Under the pieces are notes generated by a model. That model searched no databases and had not been told where the DNA came from. It worked only from the letters and a program-made list of their open reading frames with translations. A stretch of DNA of 64,000 nt, taken from assembly GCF_900188005.1 (NCBI RefSeq), contig NZ_FZNR01000012.1, forward strand, positions 62,001 through 126,000, written 5' to 3'. The position numbers and the translations under genes were made by a program. How positions within the stretch are numbered: position 1 is the stretch's first letter; every line of letters starts with the position of its first letter. This document shows, piece after piece, positions 30,221 to 39,584 of the stretch. Source of the stretch: Actinoplanes regularis. Its GTDB lineage: Bacteria; Actinomycetota; Actinomycetes; Mycobacteriales; Micromonosporaceae.

Positions 30221-31987
30221 ATGCCCGCATCCCCTCACCGCTACCGGCCCGACGAGCTCGGAGCCCTGCGCGCCAGGTATCAAGCGGAGCGTGACCGTCG
30301 TATCCGCCCGGAGGGAGCCGGCCAGTACCGGCGGGCGGCCGGCGAGTTCGGCTACTACGCCAAGGACCCGTACACCGAGTGGACCGAGCGGGCACCGGTC
30401 CACGACCGGGTCGAGGCGGCGGTGATCGGGGCCGGGTTCGGCGGGCTGCTGACCGGGGCGCGGCTGCGGCAGGCCGGGCTGCGCGACATCCGGATGATCG
30501 ACGAGGCCGGCGACTTCGGCGGCACCTGGTACTGGAACCGCTACCCCGGCGTCCACTGCGACATCGAGGCGACCGTCTACATGCCGTTGCTGGAAGAGGT
30601 CGGCTACGTCCCGAAGTGGCGGTACGCGCCCGGCGAGGAGATCCGCCAGCACGCCGTCGCGATCGCCAAGCAGTTCGACCTGTACGCCGACACGATGTTC
30701 CACACCCGGGTCATCGAGCTGCGCTGGGACGACGAGGCCGCCGAGTGGACGGTGAAGACCGACCGCGGCGACGAGTTCCGCGCCCGCTACGTCGTGATCG
30801 GCTCCGGCACCCTCACCCAGCCGAAGCTGCCCGGCATCCCGGGGATCGAGAAGTTCGCCGGGCACACCTTCCACACCAGCCGCTGGGATCACGGGTACGA
30901 CCTGACCGGCAAGCGGGTGGCCGTGGTCGGCACCGGCGCCACCGGCGTCCAGGTCGTCCCCTCGATCGCCCCCGAGGTCGAGCACCTGTACGTCTTCCAG
31001 CGCACCCCGTCGTCGGTCGACGTCCGCGGCAACCGGCCGATCGACCCGGCGTGGGCGGCGACCCTGAAGCCGGGCTGGCAGCACGAGCGGATGGAGAACT
31101 TCCTTACCCTGGTCACCGGCGGTCACGTCGCGCAGGACCTGATCGACGACGGCTGGACCAGCACCGCCAAGCTGCAGCGGCAGATCCTCACCGGCACCCT
31201 GGACACCACGATCCCCGACGAGGAGCGCGACTACCTCGACGAGCTCGCCGACTTCCGCAAGATGGACGAGATCCGGGCTCGGGTCGACGAGATCGTCGAG
31301 GACCCGGCCACCGCGGAGATCCTCAAGCCGTGGTACCGGTACATGTGCAAGCGGCCCACGTTCAGCGACTTCTACCTGCAGACGTTCAACCGCCCGAACG
31401 TCACGCTGGTCGACACCGCCGACTTCGGCGGGATCACCGCGCTCACCGAGAACGCGATCGTGGTCGGCGAGCAGGAGTACGAGGTCGACTGCATCATCTT
31501 CGCGACCGGCTTCGAGGTCGGCATCTCCGGCGTGGTCTCCGGGACGCTCCCGGTCCACGGCCGCGACGGCATGCCGCTGCTCGGGTACTGGCGCAACGGC
31601 CCGCGTACGCTGCACGGCTTCTACAGCCACGGCTTCCCGAACCTGTTCCACCTCGGCTCGCTGCAGAACGCCGCGGCGGTGAACTTCACGCACGTGCTGC
31701 AGGAGCAGGCCACCCACATCGGGGCCGTGGTCGCCGAGGCCGCCCGGCGCGACGCCCGCTGGATCGAGCCGACCGCCGAGGCGGAGGAGCGGTGGGTCGC
31801 CACGATCCGGGAGACCGCGCCGAACAACTTCGACTTCCAGAGCGAGTGCACTCCCGGGTACTACAACGGCGAGGGCAAGCCGCGCCCGGTCAACAACTCG
31901 TTCGGCCCGGGTCCGACGGTCTTCCACGACCTGCTGCGCCACTGGCGCTCCTCGGGCGGCATGGACGAGGTGCTGCACGAGGGCTGA
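30221..31987 (+). CDS. Flavin-containing Baeyer-Villiger-type monooxygenase
   Basis: A 588-residue class B flavoprotein monooxygenase using FAD and NADPH to insert oxygen into ketones (forming esters or lactones) or to oxidise heteroatoms. Two Rossmann motifs are visible: VIGAGFGGLLTGARLRQAG (FAD) and AVVGTGATGVQVVPSIA (NADPH). Between them lies the fingerprint FAGHTFHTSRWDH, matching FxGxxxHxxxW[P/D]; GGTWYWNRYPGVHCD is also typical. The N-terminal ~60-residue extension resembles cyclododecanone- or phenylacetone-type enzymes. ATG 30221 is used, with GCGAAAGG 8 bp upstream. It is probably induced by a ketone through the adjacent TetR. Confidence 0.92.
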   Translation: MPASPHRYRPDELGALRARYQAERDRRIRPEGAGQYRRAAGEFGYYAKDPYTEWTERAPVHDRVEAAVIGAGFGGLLTGARLRQAGLRDIRMIDEAGDFGGTWYWNRYPGVHCDIEATVYMPLLEEVGYVPKWRYAPGEEIRQHAVAIAKQFDLYADTMFHTRVIELRWDDEAAEWTVKTDRGDEFRARYVVIGSGTLTQPKLPGIPGIEKFAGHTFHTSRWDHGYDLTGKRVAVVGTGATGVQVVPSIAPEVEHLYVFQRTPSSVDVRGNRPIDPAWAATLKPGWQHERMENFLTLVTGGHVAQDLIDDGWTSTAKLQRQILTGTLDTTIPDEERDYLDELADFRKMDEIRARVDEIVEDPATAEILKPWYRYMCKRPTFSDFYLQTFNRPNVTLVDTADFGGITALTENAIVVGEQEYEVDCIIFATGFEVGISGVVSGTLPVHGRDGMPLLGYWRNGPRTLHGFYSHGFPNLFHLGSLQNAAAVNFTHVLQEQATHIGAVVAEAARRDARWIEPTAEAEERWVATIRETAPNNFDFQSECTPGYYNGEGKPRPVNNSFGPGPTVFHDLLRHWRSSGGMDEVLHEG

Positions 31988-32032
31988 GCGGTCCAGGCTC
32001 GGCGGCACCCGCATCACCACCCGCCCGCTGCG

Positions 32033-32058
32033 GGCCGGCCGGTTCCTCCCGGCCGGCC
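32033..32058. terminator. Hairpin between convergent monooxygenase and TPR-like genes
   Basis: GGCCGGCCGG (32033-32042) pairs perfectly with CCGGCCGGCC (32049-32058) across a 6-nt loop. It lies 46 bp after the monooxygenase stop and 18 bp beyond the stop of the opposing gene; no U-tract is present. Confidence 0.55.
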
Positions 32059-32075
32059 GCCACCGGTGGACCGGG

Positions 32076-34073
32076 TCAGTCCTCGTCGTCGAGATCGTCG
32101 AGGTCGTCGTCGTAGTAGTCGAGATCATCGAGCTCCAGGCCGAAGTCGGCGAGCCACGCCTCGGCCTCCGCCCGGCGGTCGCGGGCCAGCAAACTCCTGG
32201 CGACGAGCAGCGCCGCGCTGTCCCGGGTCTCCGGCTCGGTGGCCAGCCGCCGGGCCGCCTCCTCGGCCTCGACATGGCGGTCGAGGCGCTGCAGCAGTCC
32301 GGCTTCGATCAGCCGCAACCGCGGCTGCTCACCCCAGGCCCGGGCTCGCTCGAGGGCCGCCTCGGGCCGCCCGGCGCGGGTCTCCAGCCAGCACAGCCGG
32401 TGCTGCGCGTCGACCAGTTCCCCATCGCGCAGCGCCCCGGCGGCGATCAGCTCATCGAGCCGCGCCACCAGCCGCGCCCACTCCTGCGGCACCTGGTGGA
32501 CGCGGCGCAGCGAGCCGAGCAGAGCGTTCGCCTCCCCGGCCGCGTCTCCGGCCTCGCGGTGCAGGGCGGCCGCCGCCAGCATGTGCTCGAACGCCCGCGG
32601 GCCGTCGTGGGTCAGCGCTGCCGCCCGCTCCAGCAGGCCGGCCCGGGACGGAAGTCCGGCCGGCAGGTCCGGTTCGGCGAGCAGGTCGGTGATCATCGCG
32701 TACGCCGTGTCGCGCTGCCCCCAGGACCGGCCGTACAGCTCGACCAGCAGAAACCGGGCGACCGTCGACTCGGCGGTCAGGCCGGCCAGGGCGAGACTGC
32801 GCTGCGCCTCCTCGGCCGTCTCCGTCGCGTCGTCCCACTGGCCGGCGTTGCGCAGCGCGTACGCCACCTCCAGCCGCAACCGCGCGGCGCCGGCGGCGTC
32901 ACCGGCCGCGGTCCGCACCGCGACCTCGCCGACCAGGTCGCCGACGGCGGCCTTCGCGGCGATCGGGCGCCCGCTCAGCACGGTCAGCGGCAGCTTCGCC
33001 ACGATCGGGCCGGCGCTCAGCCGCTGCTCGATCCGGCCGCTCTGGTACGTGTTGCCGTTGCGCCGGTCGAACTCGGCCGCCAGCGAGCGGGCCCGAGCGG
33101 CCAGCTCGTCGTACGTCTCGGCGGCCGTGCTCGTCCACCGCCGGTCACCGCTGTCGGTGCGCCGCCGCACCGGCACGTCGCCGTGACCGGTATCGATCAG
33201 CCTGCGCAGCAGCAGCGCCCCGGCCGAGGCGAACTCCAGCGCGGCGAACGTCGAGGCGGGCCGGTCCAGCCACGGCAGGTGCCGCTCCAGAATGGGCAGA
33301 CCGTGCTCCTGGTTGCCGGTCAGCGCGCAGAACTGCAGATGCAGGCCGATCAGCTCCAGGTAGTGCCGGTTCGCTCGGATCAGCGCGTACGCCTTGCGGT
33401 GCGCGGCGACCGCCTCGGCGGTACGGCCGGTCCGCAGGTACGGCAGCAGCAGCTGGCTGAGCATCTGCTGCGGCTGCTCGGTGCAGCCGCCCGACGCGTA
33501 GGGGCTGCCGACCCGCACGGCCTCCTCGAACTCGCCGAGGACCGTCAGGTACTCGACGTGGCTGGTCGGCACGCAGGCGGCGCAGTCGGAGAGACCGTCG
33601 CGGCGGGCGGTCAGCATCTCGCCGAACCAGCGGCCGGCCGCGTCCAGGTCACCCAGGTGCGCGGCGACCGCGCCCCGGTACTGGTAGACCGCGTGCAGGC
33701 TGTGGTTGCCCGCCCGGTAGCGGCGTTCCATGTCGTCGAGCAGGCCGATCGCCCGGTCCAGCGGGACTGCGGAGAACTGCGGCATCTGCCAGACGATCCA
33801 CTTGAACCGCCAGAGCAGGCTGTGCTCGTCGTGCCGGCTGGTCACCTCGGGCTGCCGGTCGAACGTGGTCAGGCACCAGTGGAAGGCCATGAAGGACCGG
33901 GCGTACTCGCCGTGGTGGTGGAACTCGCTGATCGCGTTCATCCGCGCCCGGAACCCGAACGCCGTCTCCCCGGCCGCGTCGGCGTGCCGGAACACCGCGT
34001 CCAGCGCCGCGTACCGGGCCTGGTCGGAGCCCTGCCGGTAGGCGTCCTGCAACATCTGCTCGAGCGAAGTCAC
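32076..34073 (-). CDS. Large helical-repeat (TPR-like) protein, operon partner of an HSP90 homologue
   Basis: A ~665-residue, almost wholly helical protein with repeated A/L/E/R-rich 34-40-residue helix pairs (for example YRGAVAAHLGDLDAAGRWFG, LRLEVAYALRNAGQWDDATE, LCWLETRAGRPEAALERARAW), consistent with degenerate TPR/SEL-like repeats used for protein-protein binding. It ends in a very acidic tail LDYYDDDLDDLDDED. The start is GTG 34073, overlapping the HSP90 stop (GTGA), although the frame is open upstream. No enzymatic motif is seen. Tight coupling to HSP90 suggests a co-chaperone or client adaptor. The divergent NACHT NTPase 1.9 kb away is a candidate client (inference). Confidence 0.75.
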   Translation of the reverse strand: MTSLEQMLQDAYRQGSDQARYAALDAVFRHADAAGETAFGFRARMNAISEFHHHGEYARSFMAFHWCLTTFDRQPEVTSRHDEHSLLWRFKWIVWQMPQFSAVPLDRAIGLLDDMERRYRAGNHSLHAVYQYRGAVAAHLGDLDAAGRWFGEMLTARRDGLSDCAACVPTSHVEYLTVLGEFEEAVRVGSPYASGGCTEQPQQMLSQLLLPYLRTGRTAEAVAAHRKAYALIRANRHYLELIGLHLQFCALTGNQEHGLPILERHLPWLDRPASTFAALEFASAGALLLRRLIDTGHGDVPVRRRTDSGDRRWTSTAAETYDELAARARSLAAEFDRRNGNTYQSGRIEQRLSAGPIVAKLPLTVLSGRPIAAKAAVGDLVGEVAVRTAAGDAAGAARLRLEVAYALRNAGQWDDATETAEEAQRSLALAGLTAESTVARFLLVELYGRSWGQRDTAYAMITDLLAEPDLPAGLPSRAGLLERAAALTHDGPRAFEHMLAAAALHREAGDAAGEANALLGSLRRVHQVPQEWARLVARLDELIAAGALRDGELVDAQHRLCWLETRAGRPEAALERARAWGEQPRLRLIEAGLLQRLDRHVEAEEAARRLATEPETRDSAALLVARSLLARDRRAEAEAWLADFGLELDDLDYYDDDLDDLDDED

Positions 34074-35854
34074 TTCTGCTGTCCCATCGCGCGGGTGAGC
34101 AGTCCCAGGAAGGACTGGTTGAAGGCGGCGGTCGCCGCCGGGGTGAGCGGCTGGCGGGCCAGCAGCAGCGCCTGCGTGAACAGGCCCTCGACGGCGAGCG
34201 CGGCGAGCTCCTCGTCGCCGGTGCTCATCGCCTGCCGGGCGAGCGGGTTGCGGTGGTTGAACACCAGCTGCGGGCGCTGTTCGGGGCCGCTGGTGAACGC
34301 GTCGTACAGCGACGCCCACAGGTCGTCGGAGTCGTCGCGGGCGCGGCGCAGGTCGCCCTGCAGCGCGGTATCGCCGTCCAGCAGGTACAGCGCGGGCAGG
34401 CTGGCCGGATCGAACGAGCGGACCACGACCTCGACGCCGTGGCGTTCCAGGACCCGCTGGGCGAGCGCGCGGAACGGGCGGACCTCCGCCTCACCGGCCG
34501 GGTCGAGGTGGTCGAGCCGCATCGTCAGGTCGGCGGGGTTGAGCACCTCGACCGCCACGTCGTCGACCGCGTCCGGCAGGCGGGGCAGCAACTGGTCGTC
34601 GTAGACGTATCCGGCGTTGATCAGCGGGATGCGCTGGGCTGCGGCGACCGTCGACATCTGCCGGAACTCGTCGGCCGACGCGGTGTAGCGGACGACGCCG
34701 TACCGGTCGGCGAACTCGGCGAGCGTGAGCTGGCCGACGTTCGTCTCGTACGGCCACCACTGATGGACCAGGCGCAGCATCTCGTCGTCGTGCACCGCCA
34801 AGGCCTTGACGCCCAGGTGGTGGATGGCGAGGAAGTCGCGCAGCCGGCGCGGGTCACCGGCGCCGAGCCGGGCCAGCCAGCCGCGCAGGTTGCCGCCGAG
34901 GCTCTGGCGGACCTCCTCGAGCAGGCTGTCGTCGTAGAGCGCCTCGCGGCTGGCGGTCGGCCGCAGCTCGGTGGTGTCGACGACGCACCGGACGAAGAAC
35001 GCCCAGGACGGCAGCAGCCCCTCGATGCCCTCGGAGAGCAGCATCTGCTTGAGGTAGACCCGGTGCGCGACCCGCACGGCCGGGTTGGCCGGGGCCGGCA
35101 GGACGAAGGCGACACCGCGTACGCCGCCCTCCGGCGCCGCCAGGTCGATCACGTCGAACGGGACGAACCCGAACGCCTCCTGGGCGTACGCGGACAGCCG
35201 CGCCCACCGGGCGGCCGAGGTCTCCCCCGGTGCCTTCTCCCACGGCGGCAGGGCGGTGGTGACCGTGGCGTCGCCGACCCGGACGGTGAACGGCAGCATC
35301 GACCCGTACAGGCCGGCCAGTTCCCGGACGGTCCGCTCGGTCAGCCAGTGCTCCTCACCGGGCCGCGGCACCAGCGTGACGGTGGTGCCCGGCTCCGCCC
35401 GCTGCTCGCCCGGCAGCACGACCGTGTACCGGCCGTCGCTGTGCCCGGTCCAGAGCACCGTCGGGTGGTCGCCGCAGCGGGTCACCACCCGGATCTCGTC
35501 GGCGACCATGAAGCAGGAGAGCAGCCCGATGCCGAACTGGCCGAGGAACTCGTGCCGGGCGAACCCGAGATCGTCCCGCTTCGAGCTGCGCCCGATCGTC
35601 GCGAGCAGCTCGTGGACCTGGTTCTCGGTCAGGCCGATGCCGGTGTCGTGGATCCGCAGGGTCCGATCGCCGGTCCGCTCGGCCGGCTCGAACCGGATGC
35701 CGCCGTCGGCGCGCGGCTCGGACAGCCGCCGCGCGGTGATCGCGTCGACGGCGTTCTGCAGCAGTTCCCGCACGTAGACGCGGGGTGTCGCATAGAGGTG
35801 GTGGCTGAGCAGATCGACGACGCCACGCAGGTCGACCCGGAAGGTGTGACTCAC
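34070..35854 (-). CDS. HSP90-family (HtpG-like) GHKL ATPase, divergent type
   Basis: A 594-residue HSP90-family protein. The N-terminal GHKL ATP pocket is complete: ELLQNAVDAI (helix with the Mg-binding Asn and preceding catalytic Glu), DTGIGLT, and GQFGIGLLSCFMV forming the lid and glycine-rich loop. The middle domain has SEGIEGLLPSWAFFVRCVVD and LRPTASREALYDDSLLEEV, equivalent to the HSP90 LIPDWLxFVKGVVDSxDLPLNxSRE region. The C-terminal third is diverged, with no MEEVD motif (the end is LLTRAMGQQK). It is shorter than housekeeping HtpG (~620-640 residues). It starts at ATG 35854, divergent from the NACHT gene by 99 bp, and is coupled to the TPR-like gene. Confidence 0.88.
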   Translation of the reverse strand: MSHTFRVDLRGVVDLLSHHLYATPRVYVRELLQNAVDAITARRLSEPRADGGIRFEPAERTGDRTLRIHDTGIGLTENQVHELLATIGRSSKRDDLGFARHEFLGQFGIGLLSCFMVADEIRVVTRCGDHPTVLWTGHSDGRYTVVLPGEQRAEPGTTVTLVPRPGEEHWLTERTVRELAGLYGSMLPFTVRVGDATVTTALPPWEKAPGETSAARWARLSAYAQEAFGFVPFDVIDLAAPEGGVRGVAFVLPAPANPAVRVAHRVYLKQMLLSEGIEGLLPSWAFFVRCVVDTTELRPTASREALYDDSLLEEVRQSLGGNLRGWLARLGAGDPRRLRDFLAIHHLGVKALAVHDDEMLRLVHQWWPYETNVGQLTLAEFADRYGVVRYTASADEFRQMSTVAAAQRIPLINAGYVYDDQLLPRLPDAVDDVAVEVLNPADLTMRLDHLDPAGEAEVRPFRALAQRVLERHGVEVVVRSFDPASLPALYLLDGDTALQGDLRRARDDSDDLWASLYDAFTSGPEQRPQLVFNHRNPLARQAMSTGDEELAALAVEGLFTQALLLARQPLTPAATAAFNQSFLGLLTRAMGQQK

Positions 35855-35953
35855 GGCGGCATGCTATCGATCGAAGATCGTCCAAGCAGCCCCATTTCCG
35901 GCCGCCGATGCAGTGGTCCGCCGTAGCGGTGCCGGGACGGTACGGTCGGCAGC

Positions 35954-38566
35954 GTGGCCATCGCATCACCGCTTCGCTACTCCGGTGCGCTCACCCTGCT
36001 CGGCGCCCGGACACCGGGGCTCGACGCGGTGGAGCGGGCGGCCGGGGCCGGTATCCTGCTCGGCGCCGTGGTGTACCCACCGGCGCTCGGCTGGATCGAC
36101 GGCAAGCAGGAGGCCGGGCGGCTGCTGCGCGACCTGCTCGGTCCGGCGCTGGAGCGGTTGCGCGGGACGTACGGGCGCGGTCGCCACGAGTTGATCACCG
36201 CGGCGCACACCACGATCGTGCTGGCCGGTCTCTTCGACGCGCTCCGGGAGGTGGTCGGTCCGGCGTACGAGTCGTTGCGGGTCAGCGACCAGGAGAAACT
36301 GCAACTGGCCCAGGAGCCCGGCAAGATCGTGACGCAGGCCAACTGGATCGACCGGCTGGCCGGGGCGGACATCCCGTTGCCGTCCCCCACGCTGGGCTTC
36401 GAGGAGAACCTGTCGAGCCGGCTGGCGCCACGGATGGCCGACCTAACCGCCGCGGCGGTCGCCTTCTTCGAGGGCCTGAGCGCCTGGAACCGGCTCGGGG
36501 TCGACTCCGCCGGCATAATCGCCGAATGCACGACCCGGTGGCGGGTCCACTACCGGGATGCCTACCTGCGGCTCGGCGCGGACGTGCCGGAGTTCTTCGT
36601 CTGGGCCTCGCTCGGCGAGCACGCCGCCACCCGGGAGGAGCTGCGCCGCGCCAACGCCCGGCTGCTCGAACTGCTCGACCACACCGCACCGGCGATGGGC
36701 CGGATGCACGACCTGCTCGCGGCCGGCGGCTCGGCGGAGCGGCCGGGCCGGGCCAGTGTCCGTTCCAAGCTGGCCCGGGCCGCGGCCGCCGTGCTCGACC
36801 AGCCGCTGCTGCGCTCGTCCGTGCTGCCGGCGGGGCTGACCTTTCCCACCGTGGCCGAGGGGTTCGTGACACCCCGGTTCCGCAGCGCCGTCGCCTCGGC
36901 GACGGCCGGTGTCGCGCTGTCGCAGGAGGAGTGGTGGGCCGAGCGGCCGGTGCACGAGCAGCTCGACCAGTTCCTCGCCGGCTACCTCGCCCACCCCGAC
37001 GCGGCCCGGCGCCCACTGGTCGTGCTCGGCCACCCGGGCGCCGGCAAATCCCTGCTCACCGAGATCCTCGCCGCACGGCTGCCGGTCGAGAAGTACACCG
37101 TGACACCCGTTCAGTTGCGCCGGGTGAACGCCGACGACCGGCTGCTGTCCCAGGTGGAGACGGCGCTGCGGGACCTTCTGAAGGAACAGGTGTCCTGGGG
37201 CCGGGTCGCCGACGAGAGCGCCGAGCTGACCCGGGTGGTGCTCCTGGACGGGCTGGACGAGCTGATCCAGGCGACCGGGACAACCCAGTCGGCGTACCTG
37301 ACCGAGGCCGCCCGGTTCCAGGAGGAGGAGTGGGCGCTGGGCCGGCCGGTCGCGGTGGTGGTCACCTCCCGGACCATCGTGGTGGACCGCGCCCGGGTAC
37401 CGGACGGCTCGCTCGTACTCAAGCTGGAAGATTTCACCGACGCCCAGATCCAGGCCTGGATCACCGCGTGGAACCGGGCCAACGCCGGCACGCCCGGCTT
37501 CCGCAGGCTCTCGGCCCGCAACGTGCTGCGGCACGGGGACCTGGCACGCCAGCCGCTGCTGCTCACCCTGCTGGCGATCTATCACGCCGACCCGTCGGCG
37601 GCACGGCTGGCCGGCGGCGCGATGTCCCCGGCGACGCTCTACCGGACGTTGCTGGACGCGTTCATCCAACGGCAGGTGGCGGACAAGCCGGACCGGCCAC
37701 CGGAGCCGGAGCTCCTGCCCCGAATGCTCGGCGAACTGCGGCGGCGACTGAGCATCGCGGCGTTCGGCATGTTCAACCGCCAGCGCCAGCACATCAGCGA
37801 GGCGGACCTGGAGCGGGACCTGGACGTGTTCCTGGGCCGCCGGGCCGATCCGGCGGGCGGCTTCGAGACACCGGTCGGACGGGCACACCAGACGGTGGCC
37901 GGGTTCTTCTTCGTGCACGTGTCCCGGATGAACGAGCACACCGAGAACGCCCAGCGGACTTACGAGTTCCTGCACGCCACCTTCGGCGAGTTCCTGATCG
38001 CCGAGCGGACGCTGATGATGCTCGACGGCCATGCCCGGAAACTGGCCGAGTACCGGGACGATCCGTCGTCCCACGAGCCACCGGACGACAGCCTGCTACG
38101 GGCGCTGCTCTCGTACCAGCCGTTGACGTCGCGCCGGGCGATTGTCGAGTTCGCCGCCGAGCTCGTCGACCAGTTGCCCGGGCAGCGTCGGCGGGAGCTG
38201 CTGGAGACCGCCAACGCCCTGCTGGGGACCGCCCGCAGCCGGGCCTACGGCCGGTACCGGCAGTACGAGCCCGCGCCACCGGACGTGGTCGCGGTCTGTG
38301 CCGCCTACACCGCCAACCTGGTCCTGCTCGCGGTGCTGCTGGCCGGCGAGGGTGTCACGCCCGCCCGGATGGCGCCGCCCGGGACCGAGGTGTCCACCTG
38401 GTGGCTGTCCCTGACCCGGCTGTGGCAGGCCGGCCTGACCGACGAGGCGTGGACCGGGATCACCAACACACTGGTGCTGCGCCGTGGGCACACCGCGTAC
38501 AGCGTTCTGGACCTGGCCCGTGGGACGGAAGCGGTGACCACGCTGACGGTCCTGTTGCCGGACTGA
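35954..38566 (+). CDS. NACHT-domain STAND NTPase with helical N-terminal domain
   Basis: An 870-residue STAND-type ATPase. Residues 1-~330 are a mostly helical N-terminal domain of the kind that precedes NACHT in bacterial proteins; no known nuclease, TIR or protease motif is visible in it. The NACHT core starts at ~350: Walker A GHPGAGKS (359-366), Walker B VVLLDGLDEL (428-437) with the small residue and acidic pair typical of NACHT, a sensor VVVTSRTIV (~473), and the helical/winged region with LARQPLLLTLLAIYH. After ~670 come helical segments (TYEFLHATFGEFLIAER, a NACHT-associated motif) and no obvious repeat sensor. Bacterial NACHT proteins are established anti-phage factors. Start GTG 35954. 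Confidence 0.88.
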   Translation: MAIASPLRYSGALTLLGARTPGLDAVERAAGAGILLGAVVYPPALGWIDGKQEAGRLLRDLLGPALERLRGTYGRGRHELITAAHTTIVLAGLFDALREVVGPAYESLRVSDQEKLQLAQEPGKIVTQANWIDRLAGADIPLPSPTLGFEENLSSRLAPRMADLTAAAVAFFEGLSAWNRLGVDSAGIIAECTTRWRVHYRDAYLRLGADVPEFFVWASLGEHAATREELRRANARLLELLDHTAPAMGRMHDLLAAGGSAERPGRASVRSKLARAAAAVLDQPLLRSSVLPAGLTFPTVAEGFVTPRFRSAVASATAGVALSQEEWWAERPVHEQLDQFLAGYLAHPDAARRPLVVLGHPGAGKSLLTEILAARLPVEKYTVTPVQLRRVNADDRLLSQVETALRDLLKEQVSWGRVADESAELTRVVLLDGLDELIQATGTTQSAYLTEAARFQEEEWALGRPVAVVVTSRTIVVDRARVPDGSLVLKLEDFTDAQIQAWITAWNRANAGTPGFRRLSARNVLRHGDLARQPLLLTLLAIYHADPSAARLAGGAMSPATLYRTLLDAFIQRQVADKPDRPPEPELLPRMLGELRRRLSIAAFGMFNRQRQHISEADLERDLDVFLGRRADPAGGFETPVGRAHQTVAGFFFVHVSRMNEHTENAQRTYEFLHATFGEFLIAERTLMMLDGHARKLAEYRDDPSSHEPPDDSLLRALLSYQPLTSRRAIVEFAAELVDQLPGQRRRELLETANALLGTARSRAYGRYRQYEPAPPDVVAVCAAYTANLVLLAVLLAGEGVTPARMAPPGTEVSTWWLSLTRLWQAGLTDEAWTGITNTLVLRRGHTAYSVLDLARGTEAVTTLTVLLPD

Positions 38567-38568
38567 GG

Positions 38569-39453
38569 TCAGTCCCACAGCCACGGGCGCGGGTCCGCAC
38601 CGGCGGCATATCCGTCGGCGACCCGGTGCAGCAGCTGACCGGTCCGCTCGGCGTCCAGCGCGGCCGCCGACAGGGCCGCGAAGCGCTTACGGAAGTCCTG
38701 CACAGTCGCATCGTCGTCGAACAGGGCATCACCGATGGTCGACTCAACGTAGACCATGTCGCCCGCGCCGTCTCCGAGCAGTACGAAGGGGTCCGTACGG
38801 TACTCGGTGCTCTCGAACGGCAGCACTCGGATCTCCAGATGCGGCCGGCGGGCGTACTCGGCCAACCGGCGGATCTGCTCCGCCATGATCTCCCGGCTCC
38901 CGATCCGCCGGTAGAGCACCGACTCGTCCAGCACCACGGAGAGCGTCGGCGGGTCCAGCCGGGCGTGGACCTCCTGCTGCCGGCGCAGCCGCAACGCCAC
39001 CCGCCGCGCCACCCACTGCGGGTCCGGCTCATCGAGGAACGACGACTGTAACGCCTCGGCATATCCGGCGGTCTGCAACAGCCCGGACACCACTGTGCAG
39101 TCGAAATGGATCATCCGGTCCGCCTCGGCCTCCAAGCCGATGAGAGTGGCGTAACCCGGCCCGATGTCCCCGCGGAACTCGTGCCACCAGCCACGCTCCC
39201 GAGCGCTCCGGGCCCGGCGTACCAGCTCGTCTGCGACCGCGGGGCCCAGCTCCAGCACCTCGCAGAGGGCACGCAGGTCGGCCGTCGAGATGCCGACATC
39301 GCCGCGCTCGATCCGCATCATCTTCGACAGCGACCACTTCAGGTGCCCCGCCACCTGGGCCTGGGTAAGTCCGATCGACTCGCGGGCGCGGCGCAGGTCG
39401 GCACGCAGCATCCGGCCCGCAGCGTTCGGGCCGATCTTCCGGGCATCCCCCAC
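38569..39453 (-). CDS. XRE-family regulator with DUF5753 domain
   Basis: A protein of ~294 residues. The N-terminal helix-turn-helix (LRRARESIGLTQAQVAGHLKWSLSKMMRIERG) is followed by the DUF5753 sensor/partner domain (WWHEFRGDIGPGYATLIGLEAEADRMIHF ... VVSGLLQTAGYAEAL, LYRRIGSREIMAEQIRRLAEYARRP, VRVLPF-like HLEIRVLPFES). Such regulators control development, secondary metabolism or phage-like traits in actinomycetes, usually with a small DUF397 partner; none is adjacent. GTG 39453 is one plausible start (ATG 39486 and ATG 39411 are alternatives). It is convergent with the NACHT gene, with only 2 bp between stops. Confidence 0.88.
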   Translation of the reverse strand: MGDARKIGPNAAGRMLRADLRRARESIGLTQAQVAGHLKWSLSKMMRIERGDVGISTADLRALCEVLELGPAVADELVRRARSARERGWWHEFRGDIGPGYATLIGLEAEADRMIHFDCTVVSGLLQTAGYAEALQSSFLDEPDPQWVARRVALRLRRQQEVHARLDPPTLSVVLDESVLYRRIGSREIMAEQIRRLAEYARRPHLEIRVLPFESTEYRTDPFVLLGDGAGDMVYVESTIGDALFDDDATVQDFRKRFAALSAAALDAERTGQLLHRVADGYAAGADPRPWLWD

Positions 39454-39584
39454 CCCGCTGAGCCTAGGGTCTGTCTCGCAGAACATGTAGCAGCCGATCC
39501 CGAGGCCCGAGGCGCGGGCTTGCCGTTGACGTACGGGTCAGGGGTTAGCGTCCGGTTCCCAGCGAAATCGGAGAAGGAAGCCGT

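Noticed and set aside
35908..39051. A 1047-codon plus-strand frame overlapping the NACHT gene
   Set aside because: It is the +1 shadow of the NACHT frame, which has the Walker motifs; the shadow is Arg/Gly/Pro-rich and runs into the XRE gene on the other strand.
39520..39584. MerR-type operator in front of the MDR oxidoreductase gene
   Set aside because: TTGACG and a nearby GGTCA are present, but the spacing (about 14 bp to a TAGCGT-like -10) and weak dyad symmetry do not match a MerR promoter convincingly.
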